Source: Candidatus Methanophagales archaeon
GTDB lineage: Archaea > Halobacteriota > Syntropharchaeia > Alkanophagales > Methanospirareceae
Assembly (NCBI GenBank): GCA_030602585.1
Contig: JAUVZJ010000001.1
Location: 37,755-101,754, forward strand
DNA length: 64,000 bases
Reading direction: 5' to 3'
In this document: in pieces, positions 50,471 through 59,662 of the stretch
How positions within the stretch are numbered: the first letter of the stretch is position 1
Layout: each line of letters begins with the position of its first letter
Translations under genes and position numbers: made by a program
Notes under the pieces: generated by a model
The model's database searches: none
What the model saw: the letters and a program-made list of their open reading frames with translations, nothing else
What the model was told of the DNA's origin: nothing

Positions 50471-50953
50471 TTACCGCATCAACCGCCCGAATAAGCTGTT
50501 CAGCCCTCTTCTGCGCTGTTTAGCCACCATCTCTTCCCACTCTTCCACCGCTTTTTTCTCTTTGTCGCCAGTATAACCTGCTTCTGATTTTTCCTTTAAT
50601 CTGTCTAACTCACCGTAATCTAACCACGCTCCATGACAGCCAAGACAGACATCTATTTCTACATCTTCAGCATATTCTAAGTCCATCAATCCGCCGCAAC
50701 GAGGGCATACCAGTTTACTTTCACTTTGCGTGCCTATCCGCTTTGTCAGGTAATTGGCAAGTTTTCTGTCGCCAAGTATCTTTTTGAGTTCGTTATTGTC
50801 AAACCATATACCCTGACATTTGGGACAGACATCTATGATAACATTAGGACCTAATACATCCACTTCCACCTTCTTCATCTCCACCCAGCATCTTGGGCAC
50901 TCTCTGGTTTTTTCCATCGGTTTCTTGTTATACATACATTCATAATAGCACAC
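50471..50953 (-). CDS. Double TFIIB-type zinc-ribbon protein
   Basis: A 160-residue protein with two zinc-ribbon units, CPRCWVEMKKVEVDV with CPKCQGIWFDNNEL, and CPRCGGLMDLEYAED with CLGCHGAWLDYGEL, that is CxxC-x20-CxxCxGxW twice. This is the zf-TFIIB family found in many bacteria and archaea. The rest is a charged helix. The first Met is uncertain; M13 (MEKTRECPRC) is a reasonable start. Function is unknown. Confidence 0.8.
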   Translation of the reverse strand: MCYYECMYNKKPMEKTRECPRCWVEMKKVEVDVLGPNVIIDVCPKCQGIWFDNNELKKILGDRKLANYLTKRIGTQSESKLVCPRCGGLMDLEYAEDVEIDVCLGCHGAWLDYGELDRLKEKSEAGYTGDKEKKAVEEWEEMVAKQRRRGLNSLFGRLMR

Positions 50954-51069
50954 TGCATTAATAAATGTTGTTCAAGGTCTAAAGAGACCACAGATACCGG
51001 CTTATTCATACAACACGGTTAGCTTAGTAACCTATGAGTAGAGAATGGAATAGGCATGAACAAAAAGAG

Positions 51070-51150
51070 ATGACTGTGGAAGCATTTAATGGCGGTGCAA
51101 TCGGTGCATTACAAGACGGTGATATAATAGAGATTAAAAATAAGAATATA
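51070..51150 (+). pseudogene. Fragment of an ilvD-like gene
   Basis: In an open frame at 51034-51282 the segment VEAFNGGAIGALQDGDIIEI matches MEAYNGGAIAAIKDGDIVEI in the C-terminal part of IlvD, at about residues 476-495. The flanking sequence does not match, so only 25 or so codons of a second, lost ilvD-like gene remain. Confidence 0.6.
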
Positions 51151-51199
51151 AGATTTTCCACATACAGAATTTCTTCCATTTTTACCAAATATGTTCCTA

Positions 51200-52231
51200 T
51201 TATTTATTTTTCTTTTTTACGTAACGCACTGCCATGCATATCACTGCTATCCCTACCCCCGCTATTAACACTCCAAATATAGCATAGTACACAAACAGAT
51301 CCTTTTCTATGGGCGTTGATTCAATTGTTGGAATTACAACTACTTTTGGCACTGCTAACAGCGCGAAGACAGAGAAGTGATCTACTCTTGTGGTTGCTTT
51401 ATTCTTGTCCCAATCAACAGTTGTATCAAGTGCCTTCCATTCGTCATCTTCATAGGTATGGATTTCCAGAAAAATACTAACTATCTTCTCTTCTCCCTCT
51501 GTTTCCTCTTCGGATGCAAGCTCTACCTTGAGTTCTTCAATTATCTCAAAAAGCAGGTCTTTTTCCATCTCAAATAGTTCTGCAAGGAGCTCTTCTTCTG
51601 CCATTGGTTCTCCAGACAGATCAGACGCGGGCACTGCTAAAAGAGTTTCAAATAGCTCTGCACCTTCAAAAACTTTATATTCTACTATTTCATCGAAATA
51701 TATTGAAATTTCCACTGTTTTATCAAATCTCGCACCTGATAGCTCGAAGTTATATGCCTTTTCCATACTCCAAATAGCATTTGATGGTGCCACTTCAGGT
51801 AGATCTGAAGTAGAAGTGATTGTAACTGATGTAACTGGATCCACAGATTCACCAGTAGCATCCCTTAGAGTTGTTTCCTCACTCATTGCCAAAGAAGCTC
51901 TCTTATCTAATGACTCAGCTATGGTTACAAGAGATTCCAACACTTCGATTGAACATTTATACGTGACCCAATCAGGATTAACACCCTTCTCAATTGCAAT
52001 CTCTCTTACCTTAACTTCAACCATATCATATATTTCATTATCTGTCATCAATGTATCTTCTAATGTATATGTATAACTCCCTTCATACAAAGTTATTCCA
52101 ATCTTCTTTACCGTGTAATCTACCGTTATATCAACTGTTCTAACTGCTGATTTTACCTCTGGAATAGAAGATACTATTGGAATCAATGACAGCACTATCA
52201 ATATACTTAGTAAAATAGCTATTGTTCTCAT
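51200..52231 (-). CDS. Secreted, C-terminally anchored surface protein, unknown
   Basis: A protein of about 343 residues. The start is set at the ATG at 52229-52231 because AGAGGTG precedes it and a signal peptide begins there (MRTIAILLSILIVLSLIPIV); the longer frame from 52309 lacks this. The outer part is acidic and probably beta-rich, with VDITVDYTVKKIGITLYEG near residue 30. The end has a membrane helix (FGVLIAGVGIAVICMAVRYV) and a Lys tail. No family is recognised. Confidence 0.7.
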   Translation of the reverse strand: MRTIAILLSILIVLSLIPIVSSIPEVKSAVRTVDITVDYTVKKIGITLYEGSYTYTLEDTLMTDNEIYDMVEVKVREIAIEKGVNPDWVTYKCSIEVLESLVTIAESLDKRASLAMSEETTLRDATGESVDPVTSVTITSTSDLPEVAPSNAIWSMEKAYNFELSGARFDKTVEISIYFDEIVEYKVFEGAELFETLLAVPASDLSGEPMAEEELLAELFEMEKDLLFEIIEELKVELASEEETEGEEKIVSIFLEIHTYEDDEWKALDTTVDWDKNKATTRVDHFSVFALLAVPKVVVIPTIESTPIEKDLFVYYAIFGVLIAGVGIAVICMAVRYVKKKNK

Positions 52232-52322
52232 GATTTTTTCACCTCTAACATTATTAGGCTTTGTTAGTAATTTAAAGGTATTGCTATGCCAGTGATTAAC
52301 TACCTTCACCGTTCAGTTAAAG

Positions 52323-52985
52323 CTATTTTACCAGTTGCAGTTTAAAGATAACCCCCTTATCAACCACGTTCTTTCGAGAAAAGCCTATTCCCGGCGAAGA
52401 AAGAATCTCTTCAATCTCACGCAATGTCAGAGAAGAGTGAGCCCGGACTATGTTGAGGAAAAGAAAAGATAAAAACCAGCCATACCGGCTTCTTACCTCT
52501 GCGTTTATTTCTTTTGTGGTGTCACGCCTTATATCATAAATCCAGGCTTCGCCATTCTTTTTAAGAACACGATGGATCTCCTTTATGCATTCGGCGGGTC
52601 TTAACCAGTGGTGTAAGCTGAGCGTGCTTACTACGAGGTCAAAATATCCATCTTCAAAAGGTATATTTGCCGCATCGGCACGTTGAAACCGCACGCCGCG
52701 GTCAGAGAATCCCTTATTTTCTGCATTTTTACGCGCTATCTCCACCATAGCTGGCGAGATGTCAATACCGATTATTTCTAAACCCGGGGCTCTCTTAACA
52801 ATCTCGAGGGGAAGATAGCCCGGACCTGTTCCTGCATCGAGTATTCTTCCAGAAGCTATCGTTGTGGTGACCTCTTCTGCTACCACTTTACACAAATCTC
52901 TTAACGGCGGGCTTTTTCGCGCAAGCCATGAATATACCCGCGCTCCAGGGTTAGGGATGCTTTCAATTTTTAACCGTTTTTTCAT
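52323..52985 (-). CDS. Class I SAM-dependent methyltransferase
   Basis: A 220-residue methyltransferase of the UbiE/Methyltransf_11 type. SAM motifs are RILDAGTGPGYLPLEIV near residue 48, EIIGIDISPAMVEIARKNA near 75, FDLVVSTLSLHHWLRP near 117 and RVLKKNGEAWIYDI. The acceptor is unknown; the family includes quinone, lipid and small-molecule methyltransferases. The gene is divergent from the sensor gene at 53146. Confidence 0.88.
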   Translation of the reverse strand: MKKRLKIESIPNPGARVYSWLARKSPPLRDLCKVVAEEVTTTIASGRILDAGTGPGYLPLEIVKRAPGLEIIGIDISPAMVEIARKNAENKGFSDRGVRFQRADAANIPFEDGYFDLVVSTLSLHHWLRPAECIKEIHRVLKKNGEAWIYDIRRDTTKEINAEVRSRYGWFLSFLFLNIVRAHSSLTLREIEEILSSPGIGFSRKNVVDKGVIFKLQLVK

Positions 52986-53145
52986 GATACTGATTTTTAG
53001 ACTATAAAAACGCTATTCCAGAATGATGATTAAATATATTACAGAAAGTTGGAAAATAATATATATCATACCAGCAATAAAATTATAAAGTATCGGAAAA
53101 AAAGACAATTCTTTAGTAAATATATATATAAATATTTTGGGCAAT

Positions 53146-54501
53146 ATGAAGGGCATAAAATTTGAGGGAGAAGAAGAAAAATACAAAATTACGGTAATGG
53201 CTCTCCTTTTAGTTGGCGCTTGCCTTCTCACGTATTATTTTCATGCGGTGCTTGGAACCGGCACTGTTTTTACCCACTTCTTTTATATTCCAATTATTTT
53301 AGCATGTCTTTGGTGGAGAAGAAAAGGTTTGGTGGTGGCGATATTTTTAGCGGCAATGCTGCTTTTCAGCCACATTTTTATTAGAGAAGATGTGGTGGCT
53401 ATTAATGAGTATCTTCGAGCTCTTATGTTTATATTTATTGCCTTTGTAGTTGCTACGTTAAGTGAGCAGATTGCGAAGGCGTATGGGGAGATAAAAAGGG
53501 AGAAGAAATTTTCGGAAAATATAATAGCTACCATCTCGGATTCTTTGCTTGTTCTCGATAATGATTTGAGAATAAAGAGAGCAAATCGCACCTTCTATGA
53601 AACGTTTCAAACAGAGCCCGAAAAGGTAATAGGCAGCAGCATAACCGACATAACGGGAGATAAAGATGGAAAACTCAGCACTGATCTAACCAAACTATTT
53701 GGAACCGAAGATATACTGGAGAACTTTGAGTTGCATTATCCGTCAGAAAAACTGGATGAACGGATATTCAATATCACGGCGCGAGGAATAATAGTTGCAG
53801 AAGAAGAAGAAGAAGAAGAATTGCTCGTAATAGAAGACATCACCGAGCGTAAGCGAGCGGAGGAAGCGCTGCGAAAAGCACATGACGAACTGGAACTTCG
53901 GGTAGAGGAACGAACCACCGAACTGGTGCAAGCAAACGAAGAACTGAAGCGAGAAATCAGCGAGCGTGAACATGCGGAAAAAAGAGTAAAAAACCTCGAG
54001 CTACCTGCGTTGCATAGATTATTCAAGCAAGGAAAATGCTATTTAATCACAGAGGAAAAACCAGATATGAGTTTCAAATTGTTCGGTAAACTGATCGAAT
54101 ACAGGTTTAAAGGGCTGCTCATTTCACGGATTCATCCTTCGCACATTCAAGAGGAATACAATATAAAGGATGTGGATGTCCCGATAATCTGGCTAACACA
54201 TATCCAGGAAGAAAAATGTATTGTTCCAACAAATATAACACAGTTGAGCATAGCAGTAAAAGAATTTGTGGAAAATGACATTGAGAGCGTAATCATGCTG
54301 GAAGGTTTAGAATATTTCATTGACCAGAACGGATTTGAGGTTGTTCTTCGGTTCGTCGAATCGCTGGCAGACTTCGTCACGACAAGCAAGTGTCGCTTGA
54401 TAATGCCATTCGATACGCTAACATTGAGTGGAGTTGAGTTGCATCAGTTGGAGCGAGAGACAAATGTGATGAGTGCTAAAGAGGTGGCGGTGCTTATTTA
54501 G
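53146..54501 (+). CDS. Membrane PAS-domain sensor with C-terminal DUF835
   Basis: A protein of about 451 residues. The N-terminal third has four to five membrane helices (ITVMALLLVGACLLTYYF, FFYIPIILACLWW, GLVVAIFLAAMLLFSHIF, ALMFIFIAFVVATL), as in MASE-like sensors. A PAS domain follows (SENIIATISDSLLVLDNDL to LLVIEDITERKRAEEAL), then a coiled coil, then DUF835 (KCYLITEEKPDMSFKLFGKL to SLADFVTTSKCRLIMPFDT). It has no histidine-kinase core. The ATG at 53146 is preferred to TTG at 53137. Output is probably through DUF835 to an unknown partner; a related single-domain DUF835 protein is at 59663. Confidence 0.85.
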   Translation: MKGIKFEGEEEKYKITVMALLLVGACLLTYYFHAVLGTGTVFTHFFYIPIILACLWWRRKGLVVAIFLAAMLLFSHIFIREDVVAINEYLRALMFIFIAFVVATLSEQIAKAYGEIKREKKFSENIIATISDSLLVLDNDLRIKRANRTFYETFQTEPEKVIGSSITDITGDKDGKLSTDLTKLFGTEDILENFELHYPSEKLDERIFNITARGIIVAEEEEEEELLVIEDITERKRAEEALRKAHDELELRVEERTTELVQANEELKREISEREHAEKRVKNLELPALHRLFKQGKCYLITEEKPDMSFKLFGKLIEYRFKGLLISRIHPSHIQEEYNIKDVDVPIIWLTHIQEEKCIVPTNITQLSIAVKEFVENDIESVIMLEGLEYFIDQNGFEVVLRFVESLADFVTTSKCRLIMPFDTLTLSGVELHQLERETNVMSAKEVAVLI

Positions 54502-54589
54502 TAATTGCTCAAAAAATTGTTCGATATTTGCAATAAAGATTGAAATAGAGCAACACTTTTATATTAACGTTACGAATTATAAATAATTA

Positions 54590-55042
54590 ATGATAAATAA
54601 TTCCCCTCCCCGGCATACAGACTCGATGCCGATACGAGTTTTGCATGTGGATGACGAGCCGGCGCAGCTGGAGATAACGCGAGTATTCGTGAAAAGGGTA
54701 GTGAAAGGCGATTTTGATATTGTCAGCGTGGTTTCGGCAGAGGAAGCACTGGAAAAACTTGAAACAGAGGAGTTCGATGTCGTTGTTTCCGATTACAAGA
54801 TGCCGGGGATGGATGGAATAGAACTTTTGGATGCTGTAAGAAAAGGAGACAAATATGCGGATACGCCTTTTATCATTTTCACTGGTAAGGGTGGAGCAGA
54901 AGTAGCAAAAGAAGCTTTAAAGAAGGGCGCGGAGCGATACATCACGAAGATAGGGAACCCTTTAACTCAGTGCCGTGCACTGACACGTGCTATATACGAA
55001 TTGGCGCTGGAGAAGAAGAAAAAGGGAAAGGAGAAGGAATAA
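54590..55042 (+). CDS. Response regulator receiver-domain protein
   Basis: A 150-residue CheY-like receiver with no output domain. Marks are VLHVDDEPAQLEITR near residue 18 (acidic pair), FDVVVSDYKMPGMDG with the phospho-acceptor Asp68, IIFTGKGGAEVA (Thr) and ERYITKIG (Lys). The tail is charged. It lies 88 bases after the PAS-DUF835 gene and probably receives phosphate from a kinase encoded elsewhere, as none is in the window. Confidence 0.9.
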   Translation: MINNSPPRHTDSMPIRVLHVDDEPAQLEITRVFVKRVVKGDFDIVSVVSAEEALEKLETEEFDVVVSDYKMPGMDGIELLDAVRKGDKYADTPFIIFTGKGGAEVAKEALKKGAERYITKIGNPLTQCRALTRAIYELALEKKKKGKEKE

Positions 55043-55155
55043 AGGTAGAAGTGTGCAATAAATGCGATAAAAAGCTACAAAATCATGATGCCTTTTGTAA
55101 GTCAAGTCCGAAGAAATAAGTATGCAAAAGAGGTGGAGGTGCTTATTCTGGATTA

Positions 55156-55176
55156 AAACTTTTTAGAAAAAAGTTT
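55156..55176. terminator. Hairpin between the response regulator and the AAA gene
   Basis: AAACTTTTT-AGA-AAAAAGTTT, a 9-base perfect stem, lies between two convergent genes, so it could end both transcripts. The surrounding sequence matches the inner part of the family-B repeats at 61707 and 62581. Confidence 0.5.
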
Positions 55177-55207
55177 ATCAAAAATAGTTGTTGTGATTTT
55201 CCACACT

Positions 55208-56539
55208 TTATTGAGCACGTTCCAATAGCCACTTCCAGAGAGGCAAGAATCTTACTCTTCTACCATTTTTTTCCTCTTCTTCTTCCTCTTCATAATCCCA
55301 GGTGATAACGAGCAAATTATTGCAGTTTAACTCTTCGCTTGCTTTTAGCAATCCCTTTATTTCCCTTCTTTCTATATCGTCTCTACCAGAGGAATAGGTC
55401 ACCTGAATTAACTGTCTTATCTCCAACTCTTCCTTCAAAACGAAATCCACCTCTCTTTGCTGATGGTCCTTCCAGTAATAGATTTCTAAAGCGGAATTCG
55501 TGGATTTCCTTCTTAACAACTCTATTACAACGAGATTTTCCATCAATTTGCCAATATTCTCTGAGAACCGGAAACCCTTCACATAATAGAATCCCGTATC
55601 TATAATATATACTTTTCTTACGGAACGGATTTGCTCAAAAGCAGAGTATCCGAACTTTTTTAAGAATATGAACATCCTTGCGAGTTCCAAATATTTTGAG
55701 TGCCTTTCCACTGTGTCCAAACTGACACCCAATAAGTTCTTCAGTCTGTTAAAGGATTGAAAAGAAGAAATACCGGTGATATACGCACCAACGAGATTTT
55801 CCAATTTTTCTATCTCCCTTATCGAGAATCTCCTTACTACGTCTTTTGCAGTTATATCCACAAAATAATTGATTAAGAGCTCTTTTTTTCTTGTCGGTGA
55901 ATCGGACAGAACCACTTCGGGAAATCCACCGTATTTTAAATAGAGGTCAAACAGGCTCCGTATTTTTATTCTGCTTTTAATAACGTCCAGAAAACTTCTC
56001 AATTTCAAACCGTTAAATGCGAGAAATTCGTTAAAATCTAAAGGGAACACCTCTATATCCACATGACGTCCTGTAAGGGCGGTTGATATCTCTTTGCTCA
56101 TCAGTTTAGAGGACGAGCCTGTAACAATTGTTTTTACTTTCTTTGATTCAATTAAGTATCGCACGAATTTCTCCCAGCCTCGAACATTTTGCACTTCATC
56201 CAGAACAACTAAATGGTCGGCGGAAGGGCTTAAATTTTTCAAGTATGTCTCGTATATTTTAAACAAATCTTTAACATCCAGCCCGGCTGTGAATCTTGGG
56301 TCTTCGAAATTAACGATTAGCGTTTCGTTAGCCTCAAACTCTTTCATTAAATCTTTAACGAACAAATAAGCGATGGATGATTTCCCTGCTCTCCTCACGC
56401 CAGATAAAACAAGTGCTACTCTGGCACCAAATAAACTTTTCATTCTGGTCTGATATGCGGGTCTATCAACCAGTTTTTCATCGAAATTCCCCCAGAAGTT
56501 CCAATCTGCTAATATTTCCAATATCTCTCTTTCGTTCAT
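55208..56539 (-). CDS. AAA_14/DUF4143 family ATPase
   Basis: A 443-residue ATPase of the large archaeal/bacterial AAA_14-DUF4143 family. Walker A is VLSGVRRAGKSSIAYLFV near residue 43, Walker B is HLVVLDEVQNVRGWEKFVRY near 106, sensor 1 TIVTGSSSKLMSKEIST near 138 and GRHVDIEVFPLDFNEFLAF follow. The C-terminal DUF4143 part has YIDTGFYYVKG-type sequence and the nuclease-like YYWKDHQQREVDFVLKEE near 364. The role is unknown; members are often linked with mobile or accessory DNA. The frame is intact. Confidence 0.88.
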   Translation of the reverse strand: MNEREILEILADWNFWGNFDEKLVDRPAYQTRMKSLFGARVALVLSGVRRAGKSSIAYLFVKDLMKEFEANETLIVNFEDPRFTAGLDVKDLFKIYETYLKNLSPSADHLVVLDEVQNVRGWEKFVRYLIESKKVKTIVTGSSSKLMSKEISTALTGRHVDIEVFPLDFNEFLAFNGLKLRSFLDVIKSRIKIRSLFDLYLKYGGFPEVVLSDSPTRKKELLINYFVDITAKDVVRRFSIREIEKLENLVGAYITGISSFQSFNRLKNLLGVSLDTVERHSKYLELARMFIFLKKFGYSAFEQIRSVRKVYIIDTGFYYVKGFRFSENIGKLMENLVVIELLRRKSTNSALEIYYWKDHQQREVDFVLKEELEIRQLIQVTYSSGRDDIERREIKGLLKASEELNCNNLLVITWDYEEEEEEEKNGRRVRFLPLWKWLLERAQ

Positions 56540-56651
56540 ACTAATAATATTTACACTGAAATAGTTAAAGTTTATCGGTTAAATTTAATAAAAACTTACC
56601 GATGTGTTGACATTTATAACCACAAGATTAGATTACACAGATTGTATTTGT

Positions 56652-56795
56652 TTATCGCGGAGAGCGCGGAGATGACGAAAAATCTTCCAGCTCACGTTTG
56701 AGCGACCTTCTCACGACTAATTGCCAATCGACATTCGGCAATTCTTTCATCTCTTCTCTCAACTCTTCAGGGATTTCTATTACAAATTTAGCCAT
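56652..56795 (-). CDS. Orphan VapB-like antitoxin, 3' end inside a family-A repeat fragment
   Basis: A 47-residue protein starting at the ATG (56793-56795). Residues 1-37 read as a VapB-type antitoxin: FVIEIPEELREEMKELPNVDW, then LVVRRSLKRELE. The last ten (DFSSSPRSPR) are encoded by a piece of the family-A repeat (CTCCGCGCTCTCCGCG), so the natural C-terminus seems to have been replaced. No VapC-like toxin gene follows. It is either a decayed antitoxin or a free regulator. Confidence 0.55.
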   Translation of the reverse strand: MAKFVIEIPEELREEMKELPNVDWQLVVRRSLKRELEDFSSSPRSPR

Positions 56796-57118
56796 ACTTC
56801 TCACTGATAATACTGTTGGCAATGGGTATATAAATAACTTCCTATTTCCTGGTGCTTGGAACCTGAGATTGTTAGAAAGGGGACAAAATTTTTGACGCTT
56901 TATTCAGGTACAGGTGAGCGTATCCACCTCACCTCATCTCAACTTCACATTCGATGAATAAAAAATGCACATTATTCCAATTTTTGTTTCAAATATATAT
57001 CAGTAAAATTGCAAACGATTGACAAAAAAATTCATCATTACGGAAAGTTTTTAAGGTAAGTTTAGAATATTTTTACGTGGGTAAGGCAAAAAAACAATAG
57101 GAGGTGAATGTAAAAAAA
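56796..57118. other. Upstream region of the chemoreceptor gene
   Basis: About 320 bases without a gene. It contains AT-rich TATA-like runs, including AAATATATATCAG at about 56993 and GTTTTTAAGG at about 57047, and an AGGAGGTG ribosome site at about 57100. It probably holds the promoters of the antitoxin-like gene (leftward) and the chemoreceptor (rightward). I see no repeat in it. Confidence 0.45.
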
Positions 57119-58639
57119 ATGAACTTGGGAAACATGAAAGTTGGACCGAAATTGTTTGGGGGCTTTGGCGTCGTGCTGATATTGACGGCAGCACTGGGAA
57201 TAGTTGCATTTATGCAAATAAACACCATGCAAGAGCAAACCGATTTGATGGAAAAATCGGCAGACCTGAAGGTGGAAATGAAAACAGTCAGACAACAGGA
57301 AAAGAACTACGTAATAAGAATGGACCAAGCGAGTATTGACAATACCAACGCCGCCGTGACGAAAGTAAAGGCTCTGACGACAGAGCTTGGAGCAATGGTG
57401 CAAACCGTGGAAGGCAGAGCGGCAATAGATGAAGCCAAGTCAGAGATTCCGAAGTATGAGAGTGCCTTTGACGAGCTTCAGACACTTACAAAGCAGAAAG
57501 ACGACCAATTAGCGACCGTTGAAAATGATGCACGGGCTATAGAGACTGTGATAAAAGGCAGTTCCGCAGACCAGGCGACCGAAGATAAACTGATGATTAA
57601 TCTGTTAATTATCAGGCGAGCGGAAAAGAACTACGTTGCAAGGGAAGACGACCAATACGTTACTCAGGTAGCGGACGAGGTAAACATGTTGAAGGCAGAT
57701 GCCGATGCAGCAGCGATTACGGGAGCGGAAAAGAGCGCAATAAAAAGTGCGGCAGATACGTATCTGAAGGACTTCAATGCATTCGTGAGCACGACGCACG
57801 ACTTTGAGGATATCCAGTCAACTGACGGTCCGTTGGTACAATCAGGACGTGCTATAGATGCTGCGTCAACCAGTCTGCTTGGGACTGCAAAGGCAGAAGC
57901 GGCAAAGGCAGCTTCAAATGCCATTATGTTCGTGGTAGTATTCATTATCGCAGCGATCGCAGTCGGTGTAGGAATCGCAGTTATCGTTACCAGGTCAATC
58001 GTCGGACCAGTTACTGACGTGGTAAGGGTAGTGAAGGACTTCGCGGTTGGTAAACTCGGCAGCCGAGCGGAAACAAAAGCATCTGGTGAACTCATGGAAA
58101 TGCGCGACACCTTGAACCAGTTCGGAGAGGAGTTGCAGGGTATTGTCAAAGACGTCAGTAACGTAACAGGGAGCATGGCTGCGGGGGACTTAGGCGCAGA
58201 TTTCACCGCCAAGACACCCGGGGAGTTCAATGCGATAAAGGACAACCTCAACAAGGCTAACGAGAGTTTATCGGATTTGATCTCAGAGCTACGAGGCGCA
58301 GTGGATAACGTCGCAGCGGTAAGCAAAGAATCTTCTTCTTCCGTACAGCAGGTGAATTCCGGTATGCAGCAGATTTCATCAGCATCGCAGCAGATTTCAA
58401 AGGGTGCGCAGGAAACTTCGAGCACCGTTGGTGAAGCGGCGAAGGAGGTTAAGGAGACGAACGCAGTGTTACAGCAGATGCAGTCGAATGCCGAGGAATC
58501 AAATAAGTACGCCGATGAGAGTTCGGAAAGCGCAAAAGAGATGAGCGAAGTGTCTATAAAATCGTCAGAAGGGATGAAGGAGATACAGGATGCGATCGCA
58601 GGTGCGACGGAGGTAATAAAAACCTGGGCGGTTCGATAG
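57119..58639 (+). CDS. Methyl-accepting chemotaxis protein, N-terminal part (frameshifted)
   Basis: Sensor part of a chemoreceptor. A first membrane helix is at [20 protein letters not shown]. The extracytoplasmic region is helical with two related modules, [14 protein letters not shown] and [14 protein letters not shown], the layout of HBM (helical bimodular) sensors. A second membrane helix follows ([20 protein letters not shown]), then HAMP, then the start of the signalling helix. The frame runs out after ATEVIK at the A5 run 58618-58622: one more A gives [20 protein letters not shown], joining the next frame. The ATG at 57119 is chosen because it suits the AGGAGGTG site; GTG at 57104 is alternative. 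Confidence 0.85.
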   Translation: MNLGNMKVGPKLFGGFGVVLILTAALGIVAFMQINTMQEQTDLMEKSADLKVEMKTVRQQEKNYVIRMDQASIDNTNAAVTKVKALTTELGAMVQTVEGRAAIDEAKSEIPKYESAFDELQTLTKQKDDQLATVENDARAIETVIKGSSADQATEDKLMINLLIIRRAEKNYVAREDDQYVTQVADEVNMLKADADAAAITGAEKSAIKSAADTYLKDFNAFVSTTHDFEDIQSTDGPLVQSGRAIDAASTSLLGTAKAEAAKAASNAIMFVVVFIIAAIAVGVGIAVIVTRSIVGPVTDVVRVVKDFAVGKLGSRAETKASGELMEMRDTLNQFGEELQGIVKDVSNVTGSMAAGDLGADFTAKTPGEFNAIKDNLNKANESLSDLISELRGAVDNVAAVSKESSSSVQQVNSGMQQISSASQQISKGAQETSSTVGEAAKEVKETNAVLQQMQSNAEESNKYADESSESAKEMSEVSIKSSEGMKEIQDAIAGATEVIKTWAVR

Positions 58640-58662
58640 AGCAAATAGGACAGACTACGGAG

Positions 58663-59256
58663 ATGATAGAGAGCATTGCAGACCAGACGAATCTATTGGC
58701 ACTGAATGCCGCGATAGAAGCGGCACGTGCCGGAGAACATGGACGTGGCTTTGCCGTCGTTGCCGAAGAAGTACGAAAACTGGCTGAGAACTCGAAGAAG
58801 TCAACCGCAGAGATAGATACAATGATAAAGACCTTGCAAGAGGAGATGGAGAAAGTGATGAATGCCACAGAAGCCATCACGCAGCGTGCCGAGGTAGGTC
58901 GTGAAGACCTCGAAAAGGTGGTATCGAGCGTAGAGAAAACCTCAGGCATGATTGATGACATCAAGAGCAGGATGGGGCAAATTACAGAGGGTGCGAGAAA
59001 AGGTGCGGAGAGCATGGGAAGAGTATCGAAGGGCGTGGACGAGATTGCAAGTTCGTCAGAAGAGGCGGCATCGTCGGCAGAAGAAAGTTCTTCCGCAGTA
59101 GAAGAGCAAACGGCAGCCGTAGAACAGCTCAGCGGTGGTATCCAGAAACTTTCGGAGATTTCTGAACAAGCAGCAGCGATGATTGCGAAATTTAAATTGA
59201 AGGGAGGAGCAGGTAAGAAAGAAGAAGTTGCAAACTCAGCAGCAAAAGTAGAGTAA
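58663..59256 (+). CDS. Methyl-accepting chemotaxis protein, signalling domain (frameshifted)
   Basis: The C-terminal 197 codons of the same receptor, with the conserved hairpin tip [20 protein letters not shown] near residue 5 and [18 protein letters not shown]. This tip contacts CheA and CheW. After it come helices with Glu/Ser/Ala methylation-type sequence ([20 protein letters not shown]). The frame is joined to the sensor part by one missing A at 58618-58622. No CheA or CheW gene is in the window. Confidence 0.85.
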   Translation: MIESIADQTNLLALNAAIEAARAGEHGRGFAVVAEEVRKLAENSKKSTAEIDTMIKTLQEEMEKVMNATEAITQRAEVGREDLEKVVSSVEKTSGMIDDIKSRMGQITEGARKGAESMGRVSKGVDEIASSSEEAASSAEESSSAVEEQTAAVEQLSGGIQKLSEISEQAAAMIAKFKLKGGAGKKEEVANSAAKVE

Positions 59257-59409
59257 AGAGGCGGTAAGTCTCATTGAGAAATTCTTTCTCGAAACCGTAG
59301 CGGCAATGGGTAGGAGCGAAGGAAAAGGAAAAAGGAACTGAAGATAATCTTGTGACTGCGATGTATATACGATAAGAAGTAACTGCTCAATCTTCAGTTG
59401 ACTTATAGA

Positions 59410-59496
59410 TTCCAAATGGGTGCATTACGCGTTTCTTATTGGGTTGCCTTACCCACAGGCTCCTTGTTTGCCTCCTCAGTAATGCACCCTTTGGAA
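59410..59496. other. Inverted repeat, possible structured RNA
   Basis: TTCCAAATGGGTGCATTAC (59410-59428) and GTAATGCACCCTTTGGAA (59479-59496) pair over 18 bases with one bulge and enclose a 50-base loop. It lies in the 406-base gap between the chemoreceptor gene and the DUF835 gene. It may be a structured RNA, a terminator or a remnant element; no second copy is in the window. The rest of the gap is unremarkable. Confidence 0.45.
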
Positions 59497-59662
59497 TTTT
59501 TCGATACAGTATTTTTGAGGAGTTGCTTATTGTAAAGGGGGGGGCATCTACTCCCTTTTTGAACCTGTTTATTAGTAAAAATAGAAGAAGAAAAAACGTG
59601 GGCTTGGCTAATGCCGAGCGGGAAAATATATAAGGTGATGACAAATCCAGAAGGATGGGGAA

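Noticed and set aside
55050-55120. Short Cys-containing frame after the response regulator (CNKCDKKLQ...FCK)
   Set aside because: It looks like half of a zinc ribbon but has no start with a ribosome site and only three Cys; too weak to call.
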